From NCBI GenBank assembly GCA_003576695.1, contig QOZQ01000003.1, positions 186,001 through 250,000 on the forward strand: a DNA stretch of 64,000 nt, in the 5' to 3' direction. The notes under the pieces were generated by a model. It ran no database searches, was not told the DNA's origin, and worked only from the letters and a program-made list of their open reading frames with translations. Each line of letters begins with the position of its first letter. The stretch's first letter is position 1. Shown in pieces: positions 33,131-41,399 of this stretch. The DNA comes from Taklimakanibacter lacteus (GTDB lineage: Bacteria > Pseudomonadota > Alphaproteobacteria > Rhizobiales > Aestuariivirgaceae). A program made the translations under genes and the position numbers.

Positions 33131-34510
33131 ATGAACCAGCATTTCAAGCCGAACTCGATCGCCGGCCGCGACGTCAAGGCGCATCTTCATTCGCAGACCA
33201 ATCCCAGGCGCTTCGAAGAGCAGGGGCCGCTGATCGTGACGCGCGGCGAAGGCATCCGCGTCTTCGACGATGCCGGCAAGCCCTATATCGATGCCATGGC
33301 GGGCCTGTGGTGCGCTTCGCTCGGCTTCAACAATGCCAGGCTCGCCGCCGCCGCCACGAAGCAGTATGGCGAGCTCGGCTTCTACCACACCTTCTTCAAC
33401 CGCACCCATGAGCCGGCGACCGATCTTGCCGAGACGCTGCTCGAGCTCACCGGCATGAAGGGCGGCAAGGCCTATTTCGCCACCTCGGGCTCGGAAGCGA
33501 ACGAAACGATGGTGAAGCTCGCCTGGGTCTATCACACGGTGCGCGGCAAGCCGACCAAACGCAAGGTGATCGCGCGCGACCGCGCCTTCCACGGCTCGAC
33601 CATTGCCGCCGCCTCCATGTGCGGCCTCACCTTCATGCATCGCGAATTCGGCCTGCCGATTGCGGGCTTCCTGCACACGCTGTGCCCCGATCCCTATCGC
33701 GGCACGCTCGCCGGCGAGAGCGAGGATCAGTTCATCGGCCGGCTGGTGGGCGAGCTCGAGAAGCTCATCCTGCGCGAAGGGCCTGATACGATCGCCGCCT
33801 TCATCGCCGAGCCGATCAATGCCGGTGGCGGCATCATCGTCCCGCCCAGGGCTTATTTCGCCAGGCTGCAGGCGGTGCTCGCCAAATATGACATTCTCTG
33901 TCTCGGCGACGAGATCGTCTGCGGCTTCGGCCGCACCGGCAACTGGTTCGGCAAGGAGACGGTCGGCATGAAGCCCGACATGATGTCGCTCGCCAAGGGC
34001 CTGTCCTCGTCCTACTTCCCGATTTCCGCCGTCGTGCTCAGATCTGAGATCTATGAGGCGGTGAATGAATTCAACAAGGCCGGCGGCTCCTTCGGCCATG
34101 GCTTCACCAATTCGGGCCATCCGGTCGGCGTCGCGGTGGCCCTCGAGACCATCGCCATCTACAATGAGATGAATGTCGTCGAGCATGTGCGCAGGATGGG
34201 TGCCAGACTGCGCGGCCATTTCGAAGCGATGGCCGACCGCTTCCCGATCATTGGCGATGTGCGGGGCGCTGGGCTCATGCTGGGCATCGAGCTCGTGGCC
34301 GACCGGGAAAGCCGCACGCCCTTCGATCCGGCCTTGCAGGCGGGGCTCACCTTCGACCAGATCGCCTATGACAACGGGCTGATCGGCCGCTGCATGGGCG
34401 ACACGCTCGGCTTCTCGCCGCCCCTCATCGTCACCGAGAAGGATGTCGATGAGATCGCCGAGCGCTGTGAGAAGAGCCTGAAGGAGCTTCACTCGCGGCT
34501 GCGGAAGTAA
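33131..34510 (+). CDS. Class III (omega) aminotransferase
   Basis: A 459-residue PLP enzyme of fold type I, class III. It shows the phosphate-binding ATSGSEANET, RAFHGSTIAA, the Asp of LGDEIVCGFGRTG that contacts the pyridine ring, and the Schiff-base lysine in MSLAKGLSSSYFPISA. It ends the ROK-regulated sugar ABC operon, so its substrate may be an amino sugar, an amino acid or a polyamine arriving by that importer. Taurine-pyruvate aminotransferases belong to the same class, so a role in making sulfoacetaldehyde for Xsc cannot be excluded, but the operon context argues against it. ATG 33131 has AAGGAAAG upstream. Confidence 0.88.
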   Translation: MNQHFKPNSIAGRDVKAHLHSQTNPRRFEEQGPLIVTRGEGIRVFDDAGKPYIDAMAGLWCASLGFNNARLAAAATKQYGELGFYHTFFNRTHEPATDLAETLLELTGMKGGKAYFATSGSEANETMVKLAWVYHTVRGKPTKRKVIARDRAFHGSTIAAASMCGLTFMHREFGLPIAGFLHTLCPDPYRGTLAGESEDQFIGRLVGELEKLILREGPDTIAAFIAEPINAGGGIIVPPRAYFARLQAVLAKYDILCLGDEIVCGFGRTGNWFGKETVGMKPDMMSLAKGLSSSYFPISAVVLRSEIYEAVNEFNKAGGSFGHGFTNSGHPVGVAVALETIAIYNEMNVVEHVRRMGARLRGHFEAMADRFPIIGDVRGAGLMLGIELVADRESRTPFDPALQAGLTFDQIAYDNGLIGRCMGDTLGFSPPLIVTEKDVDEIAERCEKSLKELHSRLRK

Positions 34511-34583
34511 ACTATCGGTGAGTTGGGAACTTAAGCTGGGATTATTATCTTTCCTATCGATTCGCGAATTTCGGGAGAGATAG

Positions 34584-35726
34584 ATGCGGCTTGTCCTGGT
34601 GCTTTCGCTGGCTCTTCTTGGCGCTATCCCCGCTGTCGCTGCGGAAAATTTCGACACCGAGAAGGGCAAGATCGCCGTCGACACGATTGCCGATGGGCTG
34701 CCGCATCCCTGGGCGATCGATTTCCTGCCCGATGGGCGCATGATTGTTACCGAACGCGGCGGCAGGATGCGCATTGTCACCCAGGCGGGCAGCATCGGCG
34801 AGGCGATCCAGGGCGTTCCCAAGGTCGATGCCGGCGGGCAGGGCGGCCTGCTCGATGTCGCCGTGCATCCGAACTTTACCGAGAACCGCCTCATCTATTG
34901 GAGCTTCTCGGAAGCGGGACAGGGCGGCAACTCGACGGCGGTGGCGCGCGGCCGGCTGGGCGAGGATGCCACCACGCTCAACGAAGTCCGGGTGATTTTC
35001 TCCCAGAAGCCGAAGCTGCGCAGCAACATGCATTTCGGCAGCCGCCTGGTTTTCGATGGCAGTGGCCATCTCTTCGTCACGCTCGGCGAACGCTCGGCGG
35101 CGAAATTCCGCGTCCAGGCGCAGCAGCTCGACTCGCATCTGGGCAAGGTCGTCCGCCTGATGGAGGATGGCACGGTGCCGGGCGACAACCCCTTCGTGAA
35201 CAAGCCCGATGCCCTGCCGGAAATCTGGTCCTATGGCCACCGCAACCCGCAGGCCGCGGCGATCAATCCGGCGACGGGAGAGCTATGGGAGATCGAGCAC
35301 GGGCCGAGGGGCGGCGATGAGATCAACATCCCGCAGGCCGGCAAGAACTATGGCTGGCCGGTCATCTCCTATGGCGTGAACTATAACGGCACGCCGGTGG
35401 GCAGCGGCAGGAGCGAGATGCCCGGCATGGAGCAGCCTATCTATCAATGGACGCCGGTGATCGCCCCTTCCGGCATGGCCTTCTATACGGGCGCGCTCTT
35501 CCCGCAATGGAAGAACAATCTCTTTGTCGGCGGTCTCAGGGCAGAGGCGCTGGTGCGCCTCGAGCTCGACGGCAACAAGGTGATCCATGAGGAGCGCTTG
35601 CTGCGCGAGCTGGGTCTTCGCATCCGTGACGTGGCGCAGAGCGCCGACGGCAGTCTCTATGTCATCACCGATGAGGATGACGGCATGATCCTCAAGCTGT
35701 CGCCCGCGAAGCCCGGACCATCATAA
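34584..35726 (+). CDS. PQQ-dependent sugar dehydrogenase (soluble aldose dehydrogenase, YliI-like)
   Basis: A 380-residue secreted six-bladed beta-propeller. Signal peptide MRLVLVLSLALLGAIPAVAA. Family motifs PHPWAIDFLPDGRMIVTERGG, GGQGGLLDVAVHP, GHLFVTLGERS, WSYGHRNPQAAAINP, GEIEHGPRGGDEIN-like (WEIEHGPRGGDEIN) and GKNYGWPVISYG are all visible, including the His and Arg that hold PQQ and calcium. It would oxidise aldoses in the periplasm. The 3' end overlaps the convergent membrane-protein gene by 35 bases. GGGAG precedes ATG 34584 by 7 bases. Confidence 0.9.
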   Translation: MRLVLVLSLALLGAIPAVAAENFDTEKGKIAVDTIADGLPHPWAIDFLPDGRMIVTERGGRMRIVTQAGSIGEAIQGVPKVDAGGQGGLLDVAVHPNFTENRLIYWSFSEAGQGGNSTAVARGRLGEDATTLNEVRVIFSQKPKLRSNMHFGSRLVFDGSGHLFVTLGERSAAKFRVQAQQLDSHLGKVVRLMEDGTVPGDNPFVNKPDALPEIWSYGHRNPQAAAINPATGELWEIEHGPRGGDEINIPQAGKNYGWPVISYGVNYNGTPVGSGRSEMPGMEQPIYQWTPVIAPSGMAFYTGALFPQWKNNLFVGGLRAEALVRLELDGNKVIHEERLLRELGLRIRDVAQSADGSLYVITDEDDGMILKLSPAKPGPS

Positions 35727-36498
35727 GCCCCAGCCCGCTGATGGCGGCGAAGATGACGAGCCACAGCCAGGTGCCGGGGCTCGCGAAGTTGGCACGCCCG
35801 GTCTGCAGATGGGCGAGCAGCAGGGAGATGATGGCGAGAAAGCCCAGGCTGCCATTGAAGACGCCGCCGACGAAGCATTCCTCGCGCGCCGCCGAGCGCG
35901 CCAGCAGCAAGGCTCCGAGGCCGGGCGCCAGGAACACCGCGCTGTAGATCCGCCCATGCATCGCATCGATGCCCCAGGGCCAGAAGCCCGCGGCAATGCC
36001 GGGGGCCACGAACAGGAAAGCGCCATAGAGCGTCATCACGGCGCCGGCGATCAGCAGCAATCGCCGGAAGCCGTCATCGACGGGCAGCATCGGCACGGCC
36101 GGCAGGCGGCGATAGAGCAGAAGGGCACCGCCGGTGAGCGCGGCGTAGCCGACATAGAGGATGAACCAAAGGGTCACCCGGCGGGTGCCGACGAAGGACT
36201 CGAGATGGATGAGCGAGGCGACCGACACGACGAAGGTGAAGATGAAAGCCACCACGAAGCTCGCGCGCGCCGGCGACCAGCGGTTCTGCAGGAACAGCAC
36301 GGCAAGGCTCAGCATCTCCGCGACATAGACGGCGCCGAGGAAGCGCGCATTGAAGGGCGCGATCGCCCAGGGCCAGCGCGGCGCGATCACCTGCGGGGCG
36401 AAGAGCAGCAACGGCCCCGCGATCAGCACGATGAGGGCGGCGCCCGTGAAGATGCGCACCCAGGGTGACAGGTCCGGATTGCGTGAAGTGTCGCTCAT
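35692..36498 (-). CDS. Uncharacterised eight-helix membrane protein with internal duplication
   Basis: Not recognised. The 268-residue product has about eight hydrophobic segments in two four-helix halves that resemble each other. The first half contains VIAPRWPWAIAPFNARFLGAVY and the second GIAAGFWPWGIDAMHGRIYSAV, each followed by three further helices. This pseudo-repeat implies gene duplication and fusion. It overlaps the 3' end of the convergent PQQ dehydrogenase gene by 35 bases and is otherwise isolated. No catalytic or binding motif is seen. Confidence 0.75.
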   Translation of the reverse strand: MSDTSRNPDLSPWVRIFTGAALIVLIAGPLLLFAPQVIAPRWPWAIAPFNARFLGAVYVAEMLSLAVLFLQNRWSPARASFVVAFIFTFVVSVASLIHLESFVGTRRVTLWFILYVGYAALTGGALLLYRRLPAVPMLPVDDGFRRLLLIAGAVMTLYGAFLFVAPGIAAGFWPWGIDAMHGRIYSAVFLAPGLGALLLARSAAREECFVGGVFNGSLGFLAIISLLLAHLQTGRANFASPGTWLWLVIFAAISGLGLMMVRASRATA

Positions 36499-36590
36499 CT
36501 GATGTCTCCCGGCGCCGGCAAGCTTACGCCTATGAACGCTTGGGAACGAGCGTTAATTCCGTCTGTGACAACGTTCCGTTCGCAATATCC

Positions 36591-37865
36591 CTATCGGGCG
36601 ATCTCAGCGAGCCCGGCGATGAAGGCATCGACCTCGGCCTCGGTGTTGTAATGGGCGAGGCCCACGCGAAGCACCCCGCCCTTGTCCATGAGACCCATGC
36701 GGGTGACGGGCTCGACCGCGTAATTGTGGCCGGACCAGACGAACATGTTCCTGGCGGCAAAGGCCTTGGCCAGCACTTCCGGACTATGCCCATCGAGGGT
36801 GAAGGAAACCGTCGGCACGCGCCGATGCACGGCATTGGCCGAGGTGATGCCGCGGATCTTCAGGCCCTTGAACGGCGTCAGGTCATCGATCAGGCGCTTG
36901 CACAGATGATGCTCCCAGTCGGTGAAGACATCGAAGGCGCGATGGATGCGTGCGCCGCGCGCCGACATATGGTCATAGGTCTTCGCCGACGATCCGGGTG
37001 TGTCGCCATGGCTTGCCAGATAGTCGATGGCGCCCAGCGTCCCCGCCATGCCTTCGTGGCTCAGCGTGCCGGTCTCGAACTTATGCGGCAGGTCGTTGCC
37101 GGCCGGGCGCACCTTGTAGCTGAAGGTCTCTTCGAGCAGCGCCTCGCGGCCCCAGAGAATGCCCTGATGCGGACCGAAGAACTTGTAGGCCGAGGAGACG
37201 AGGAAATCGCAGCCGAGCTCCTGGACATCGATGCCGCAATGGGGCGCGAGCTGCACCGCATCGACATAGAAGAGGGCGCCTGCCTGATGCGCGTCCGCGG
37301 CGAAACGCTTCACGTCATTGATCGTGCCGGTGCAGTTGGAGGCAAAGCCCATGGCGACGAGCTTCGTCTTGGGGCTGAGTACGCTTGTGAGAGCGTCCTC
37401 GGCAAACTCGTAAGTCTCCGGATCGAAATCCATCCAGCGCACGGTGAGTCCGCGGTCCTCGGCGAGTAGCAGCCAGGGCGCCACATTGGCGTCATGGTCC
37501 ATGCGCGACAGCACGATCTCATCGCCGGGGCTCAATCTCCGACCGAGGCAGCGCGACATATGGAGCGTCAGCGTCGTCATGTTCTGGCCGAAGACGATCT
37601 CGCGCGGCGAGCGGGCATGGTAAAAATCCGCCATCGCCTGATGAGCTTCGTTCACCAGCTCATCGGCCGCGACCGTGGTCGAGAAATAACCGCCGAGATT
37701 GGCGTTTTTCGCGACCATCGCTTCGAGCGTGCGGTCGATCACCTGCCGCGGCACCTGGGTGCCGGCCGGGTTGTCGAAATAGATCCGGGCAAGATTGCCG
37801 TCCTTTTGGGCAAGGGCGGGAAACTCGGCGCGAATGGCATCGATCGGGAAGGCAGGTAGGGGCAT
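36591..37865 (-). CDS. Cysteine desulfurase-like class V PLP aminotransferase
   Basis: A 424-residue fold-type I enzyme of the SufS-like branch. IYFDNPAGTQVP at the N-terminus, NMTTLTLHMSR phosphate region, VDAVQLAPH (PLP-ring Asp and adjacent His/Gln), and the lysine in VSSAYKFFGPHQG are present. The C-terminus (GLAHYNTEAEVDAFIAGLA) matches cysteine desulfurase-like proteins that are not in suf or isc operons. No catalytic-loop cysteine of SufS/IscS type is obvious, so another C-S or C-N lyase activity is possible. ATG 37865 is used; a longer open frame reaches 37901 without a convincing start. Confidence 0.82.
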   Translation of the reverse strand: MPLPAFPIDAIRAEFPALAQKDGNLARIYFDNPAGTQVPRQVIDRTLEAMVAKNANLGGYFSTTVAADELVNEAHQAMADFYHARSPREIVFGQNMTTLTLHMSRCLGRRLSPGDEIVLSRMDHDANVAPWLLLAEDRGLTVRWMDFDPETYEFAEDALTSVLSPKTKLVAMGFASNCTGTINDVKRFAADAHQAGALFYVDAVQLAPHCGIDVQELGCDFLVSSAYKFFGPHQGILWGREALLEETFSYKVRPAGNDLPHKFETGTLSHEGMAGTLGAIDYLASHGDTPGSSAKTYDHMSARGARIHRAFDVFTDWEHHLCKRLIDDLTPFKGLKIRGITSANAVHRRVPTVSFTLDGHSPEVLAKAFAARNMFVWSGHNYAVEPVTRMGLMDKGGVLRVGLAHYNTEAEVDAFIAGLAEIAR

Positions 37866-38010
37866 GGGGGAACTCTGGCTGGCGGGGCCTCCGCATAGCA
37901 CCCTCGTCAGGTCCGTTCCAGAGCTGGTCGGTTTCTGCCCTATCCCTGTCGCAGGTGATGGGGAATAACCCTTGCCTTGCGCTAATTTAGCCTTCAGAAG
38001 AACGGCGAGA

Positions 38011-38054
38011 GCGCTTCCCGCTAAAGTTGCTCGACTTTGGCGAAAAGGAAACGC
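38011..38054. repeat. 44-base palindromic intergenic repeat, copy A
   Basis: A REP-like element with nested dyads: outer GCGCTTCC ... GGAAACGC, inner GCTAAAGT-tgctcg-ACTTTGGC. It matches copy B at 46117-46160 in 39 of 44 positions, and several differences keep or improve pairing. It ends 26 bases before the corrinoid-protein start codon, in the 215-base gap between divergent genes. Confidence 0.75.
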
Positions 38055-38080
38055 CTACGCCCTTGCCGGGAGACCAGTAA

Positions 38081-38785
38081 ATGAGCGACGAAGGCGAACT
38101 TGATCTCAGGTCCTTGAACGACGAGGAACTGACCCAGCAGGTCCATGACGACCTCTATGACGGCCTCAAGGAAGAGGTCGAAGAGGCCGTGCATATCCTT
38201 CTGGAGCGTGGCTGGACCCCCTACAAGGTCCTGACCGAGGCGCTGGTCGAGGGCATGCGCATCGTCGGCATCGACTTCCGCGACGGCATCCTGTTCGTGC
38301 CGGAAGTGCTCCTCGCCGCCAATTCGATGAAGGCTGGCATGGCCATCCTGCGCCCGCTGCTCGCCGAGACCGGGGCGCCGCGCCTCGGCAAGATGGTGAT
38401 CGGCACCGTCAAGGGCGACATCCACGACATCGGCAAGAACCTGGTCGCCATGATGATGGAAGGTGCCGGCTTCGAGGTCATCAATATCGGCATCAACAAC
38501 CCGGTCGAGAAATATCTCGATGCGATCGCCGAGCATCAGCCCGACATCCTCGGCATGTCGGCGCTGCTCACCACCACCATGCCCTATATGAAGGTGGTCA
38601 TCGACACGCTGAAGGAAAAAGGCATGCGCGATGACTATATAGTGCTGGTTGGCGGGGCTCCTCTCAATGAGGAATTCGCCAAGGCTGTCGGCGCTGACGC
38701 CTATTGCCGTGACGCCGCGGTCGCGGTCGAGACGGCGAAGGACTTCATGAAGCGCAAGCACAATCTATTGGCGGCGTCTGCGTGA
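38081..38785 (+). CDS. Corrinoid (B12-binding) methyltransferase protein, MtbC/MetH-cap type
   Basis: A 234-residue cobalamin carrier: an N-terminal helical cap domain (about residues 10-95; LLERGWTPYKVLTEALVEGMRIVG) and a Rossmann B12-binding domain with GDIHDIGKN (cobalt-ligating His115), MSALLTTTM and LVGGAPLN. Such proteins shuttle methyl groups between a donor methyltransferase and an acceptor methyltransferase. GGGAG lies 8 bases before ATG 38081. A DUF1638 protein follows after 28 bases. With stand-alone homocysteine methyltransferases at 25575 and 51780, it may be part of a split methionine synthase. Confidence 0.9.
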   Translation: MSDEGELDLRSLNDEELTQQVHDDLYDGLKEEVEEAVHILLERGWTPYKVLTEALVEGMRIVGIDFRDGILFVPEVLLAANSMKAGMAILRPLLAETGAPRLGKMVIGTVKGDIHDIGKNLVAMMMEGAGFEVINIGINNPVEKYLDAIAEHQPDILGMSALLTTTMPYMKVVIDTLKEKGMRDDYIVLVGGAPLNEEFAKAVGADAYCRDAAVAVETAKDFMKRKHNLLAASA

Positions 38786-38813
38786 TCCCGGGCGCCGAAA
38801 TGAGGTTCGGCGC

Positions 38814-39449
38814 ATGACCTTCGTCAATGTCAAACCTTCCGAGGAATTCGAATTCCTCAACGGCCAGGGCCATGTGCTCCTGATCGCCTGCGGGGCGTTG
38901 GCGCGCGAGATCGTCGACCTGATCGAGACCAACCGCTGGACGGCCTTCGACGTCGCCTGCCTGCCGGCCAAATGGCACAACACGCCGCAATTCATCGTGC
39001 CCGCCATCCGCGACAAGATCCGCGAGGCCAAGGGCAAGTACAAGTCGATCTTCGTGCTCTATGGCGATTGCGGCACCGGCGGCCTGCTCGACAAGCTGCT
39101 CGAGGAGGAGGGCGTCGAGCGTATTCCAGGCCCCCATTGCTATGCCTTCTTCTCCGGCAATGACGCTTTCAAGCGCCGGGAAGACGAGGACATGACGTCC
39201 TTCTTCCTCACCGACTACCTGGCCCGCCATTTCGACAAGCTGATCTGGGCCGGCATGGGCCTCGACCGCCATCCCGAGCTGCTGCCCATGTATTTCGGCA
39301 ATTACAGGAAGATCGTCTATATCGCCCAGACCCGCGATGAAGAGCTCGCCAAGCGCGCCATGGCCGCCGCCAGGCGCCTGGGCCTCGACTATGAATATCG
39401 TTTTGTCGGCTATGGCGAGCTGGCGGACGAGATGAAAAGCCGCGCCTAG
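38814..39449 (+). CDS. DUF1638 family protein
   Basis: A 211-residue cytoplasmic protein of the DUF1638 family (LLIACGALAREI near the N-terminus, LYGDCGTGGLLD, PGPHCYAFFSG, and a conserved cysteine pair). Members are usually found next to corrinoid proteins and methyltransferases and may assist methyl transfer or cofactor handling; the activity is not established. It is cotranscribed with the corrinoid gene. Its stop overlaps the convergent desaturase stop by four bases. Confidence 0.82.
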   Translation: MTFVNVKPSEEFEFLNGQGHVLLIACGALAREIVDLIETNRWTAFDVACLPAKWHNTPQFIVPAIRDKIREAKGKYKSIFVLYGDCGTGGLLDKLLEEEGVERIPGPHCYAFFSGNDAFKRREDEDMTSFFLTDYLARHFDKLIWAGMGLDRHPELLPMYFGNYRKIVYIAQTRDEELAKRAMAAARRLGLDYEYRFVGYGELADEMKSRA

Positions 39450-40336
39450 CTCATTTCGCTGAGGTACCTGGCGTTGAACCGGACATAGCCCTTTTCCACC
39501 TGCTTGAGATGTGTCTCGATCAAAGCGTGGAATTCCGGCAGCCGATGGAACGGCACGCCCGGATAGGAATGGTGCTCGGCATGATAGGGCATGTTCCAGG
39601 CGAGCTTGCGGATAAGGATGTTGGTCAGCGTCGTCCGGCTGTTCTCCAGCATATTGGCGACATAGGGACAGCGTCCATGCTCGGCGAGAAGATAAAGCCT
39701 GAGGAAAGGCTGGCCGATCAAGGCTGGAATGATCCAGACAAACAGCAGGACCGGTGTCTTGAGATAGACCGATAGCCCGATCACCAGCGCGTAGGCGGCG
39801 ATCATCGCGCGGGCCTCCATGCGTACCTTGCCGTGCCCCTTGGCCGGCACGAAGCTGTCGCGGCAGCGTCCCGATGCGTTGTTGGCAAGCGTCTTCAGAT
39901 GGCCCCACCAGACGGGCAGGCCGGACACATGCACCATATATTGCCTGGGCGTTTCCGGCTTCGCGAAAGCGAGCTCCGGATCCTTCTCGGGATCCTGGGT
40001 GTAGCGGTGATGGGCGAAGTGGAAATAGCGGAACCAGTCCGCCGGCAGCGCAATCAGGAAGCTCGCCACGCGCGCGATCGCCTCATTGAGCCACGCGCTG
40101 CGAAAGGCGGTCTGGTGAATGGTCTCATGCAGAAGGGTGAAGACGAAGACGATCAATATGCCTTGCGGGATCATGAGCAGGGGCCAGAACGGCACCTTCA
40201 TCGCGATCAGCATGCCCAGAACGATGATGCCGCCCCAATGCAGAAGCAGGCCGGTCAGTCCCGGCCGATCCGATTTTTCGGTCAGCTGGTCGCGCTGGGC
40301 CTGCGACAGGGAGGTGATGATCTCGCGGTGGTCCAT
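39446..40336 (-). CDS. Fatty acid desaturase family membrane protein
   Basis: A 296-residue integral-membrane di-iron enzyme. Three histidine boxes are present: HETIHQ, HFAHHRYTQ and HAEHHSYPG, along with four or five hydrophobic helices. Members introduce double bonds or hydroxylate acyl or related chains. ATG 40336 is used; a longer open frame continues but would cross the control region. The gene is divergent from a LysR regulator with a 70-base gap containing an inverted repeat, so LysR control is likely. Confidence 0.85.
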   Translation of the reverse strand: MDHREIITSLSQAQRDQLTEKSDRPGLTGLLLHWGGIIVLGMLIAMKVPFWPLLMIPQGILIVFVFTLLHETIHQTAFRSAWLNEAIARVASFLIALPADWFRYFHFAHHRYTQDPEKDPELAFAKPETPRQYMVHVSGLPVWWGHLKTLANNASGRCRDSFVPAKGHGKVRMEARAMIAAYALVIGLSVYLKTPVLLFVWIIPALIGQPFLRLYLLAEHGRCPYVANMLENSRTTLTNILIRKLAWNMPYHAEHHSYPGVPFHRLPEFHALIETHLKQVEKGYVRFNARYLSEMS

Positions 40337-40371
40337 GGCCGGAAATCTATTCGACAAACCATCTTTCGTAA

Positions 40372-40390
40372 AATGACTATTCCTGTCATT
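40372..40390. promoter_or_regulatory. Inverted repeat between desaturase and LysR genes
   Basis: AATGAC-N7-GTCATT, a 19-base dyad in the 70-base divergent gap, 17 bases before the LysR start. Size and position fit a LysR-type operator. Confidence 0.5.
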
Positions 40391-40406
40391 ATGGTAAGAT
40401 AAACTT

Positions 40407-41333
40407 ATGAATGCGCTCCCGTCGCTCAGGACATTGCAGGCCTTCGAAGCCGCCGCCCGCACCGGCAGTTTTGCCGCGGCCGCCCGGGAGCTTTCGATAT
40501 CTCCCGCCGCGGTTAGCCAGCTCATCGCCACGCTCGAGGATCATGTCGGGCGCAAGCTGTTCCATCGGATCAACCGCCGCTCCGTCCTGACCGAAGCGGG
40601 CCGCGAGGTCCTGCCCCGCCTGACGCTGGCTTTCGAGGAAGTGAACGGCGTCGCCCGCAGCCTCATGGGTGGCGCGCAGCGCGCGCGCCTTGTCGTGTCG
40701 GTCCCGTCATCGGTGGCCACGAGCTGGCTTCCCCAACGTCTGCCAGATTTCATCGGCCTTCATGGTGAGGCGGACATCTTCGTCAGGGGCGAGGAGGAGC
40801 CGATCGCGTTCGAACGCGACCTCATCGATATAAGGCTTTCCTACGGGCGCTTCGATCAGCGCGACCATGACGCCGAGCCGATCGTCACCGATGCTGTCCA
40901 TCCTGTCTGCACGCCGGCTTTGCTGAAGAAGCATGGTCCGCTGCGCGATGCGCGTGATCTGCTCGCCATGCCCTTGATCCACACCGACTGGGGGCCGGCG
41001 GCTGCCGCTTTCCCTTCCTGGCGTGGCTGGTTCGAGGCGATGTCAATCGCACCCGGGAGGGAAATCCAGCGCGGCTTGACGGTCAACTCATCCGCGGCAG
41101 CCCTCGATCTTGCTCTGGCAGGCCTCGGAATAGCGCTTTGCCAGGGGCTTTTTGCTGCCGAAGCGGTCGAGCAGGGCAGGCTCGTCAGGCCGATCGGTCG
41201 CGCCCTGGAACTGAACCAGCCTTATTGCCTGACCGTCCCGCTCAGAAGTGCCAGGCGCGCCGTTGTCATGGCTTTCCGGGGCTGGTTCGCTGTCGAATGT
41301 GTGAAATCCGTGAATTCGCCGGCTCTCGCTTAG
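40407..41333 (+). CDS. LysR-family regulator (GcvA-like)
   Basis: A 308-residue LysR protein. The N-terminal helix-turn-helix (LQAFEAAARTGSFAAAARELSISPAAVSQLIATLEDHVGRKLFHR) is canonical and the rest is a type 2 periplasmic-binding-like effector domain. The DLIDIRLSYGRFD segment and the GcvA-style N-terminus NALPSLRTLQAFEAA place it in the GcvA/AmpR branch. It is divergent from the desaturase, its likely target. Confidence 0.9.
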   Translation: MNALPSLRTLQAFEAAARTGSFAAAARELSISPAAVSQLIATLEDHVGRKLFHRINRRSVLTEAGREVLPRLTLAFEEVNGVARSLMGGAQRARLVVSVPSSVATSWLPQRLPDFIGLHGEADIFVRGEEEPIAFERDLIDIRLSYGRFDQRDHDAEPIVTDAVHPVCTPALLKKHGPLRDARDLLAMPLIHTDWGPAAAAFPSWRGWFEAMSIAPGREIQRGLTVNSSAAALDLALAGLGIALCQGLFAAEAVEQGRLVRPIGRALELNQPYCLTVPLRSARRAVVMAFRGWFAVECVKSVNSPALA

Positions 41334-41348
41334 CTGTCATATTGCTAG

Positions 41349-41360
41349 ATTGTCGACAAT
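41349..41360. promoter_or_regulatory. Perfect 12-base palindrome upstream of GntR gene
   Basis: ATTGTCGACAAT is a perfect palindrome in the 66-base gap before ATG 41400. FCD-type GntR regulators bind short palindromes of this form, often autoregulating, so this is probably the operator of the enolase-superfamily/Dpp operon. Confidence 0.55.
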
Positions 41361-41399
41361 GTGATTGATTCGCCGTTCCAGACTCCTTCCGGGGCGGCC

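Noticed and set aside
33131-34510. Class III aminotransferase as the taurine-pyruvate aminotransferase feeding Xsc
   Set aside because: Class fits, but the gene is in a ROK-regulated sugar importer operon 23 kb from xsc, and no taurine-specific feature could be read by eye.
32831-34894. 687-residue minus-strand open frame opposite the ABC ATPase and aminotransferase
   Set aside because: Antisense shadow crossing three well-supported plus-strand genes; no recognisable domain.
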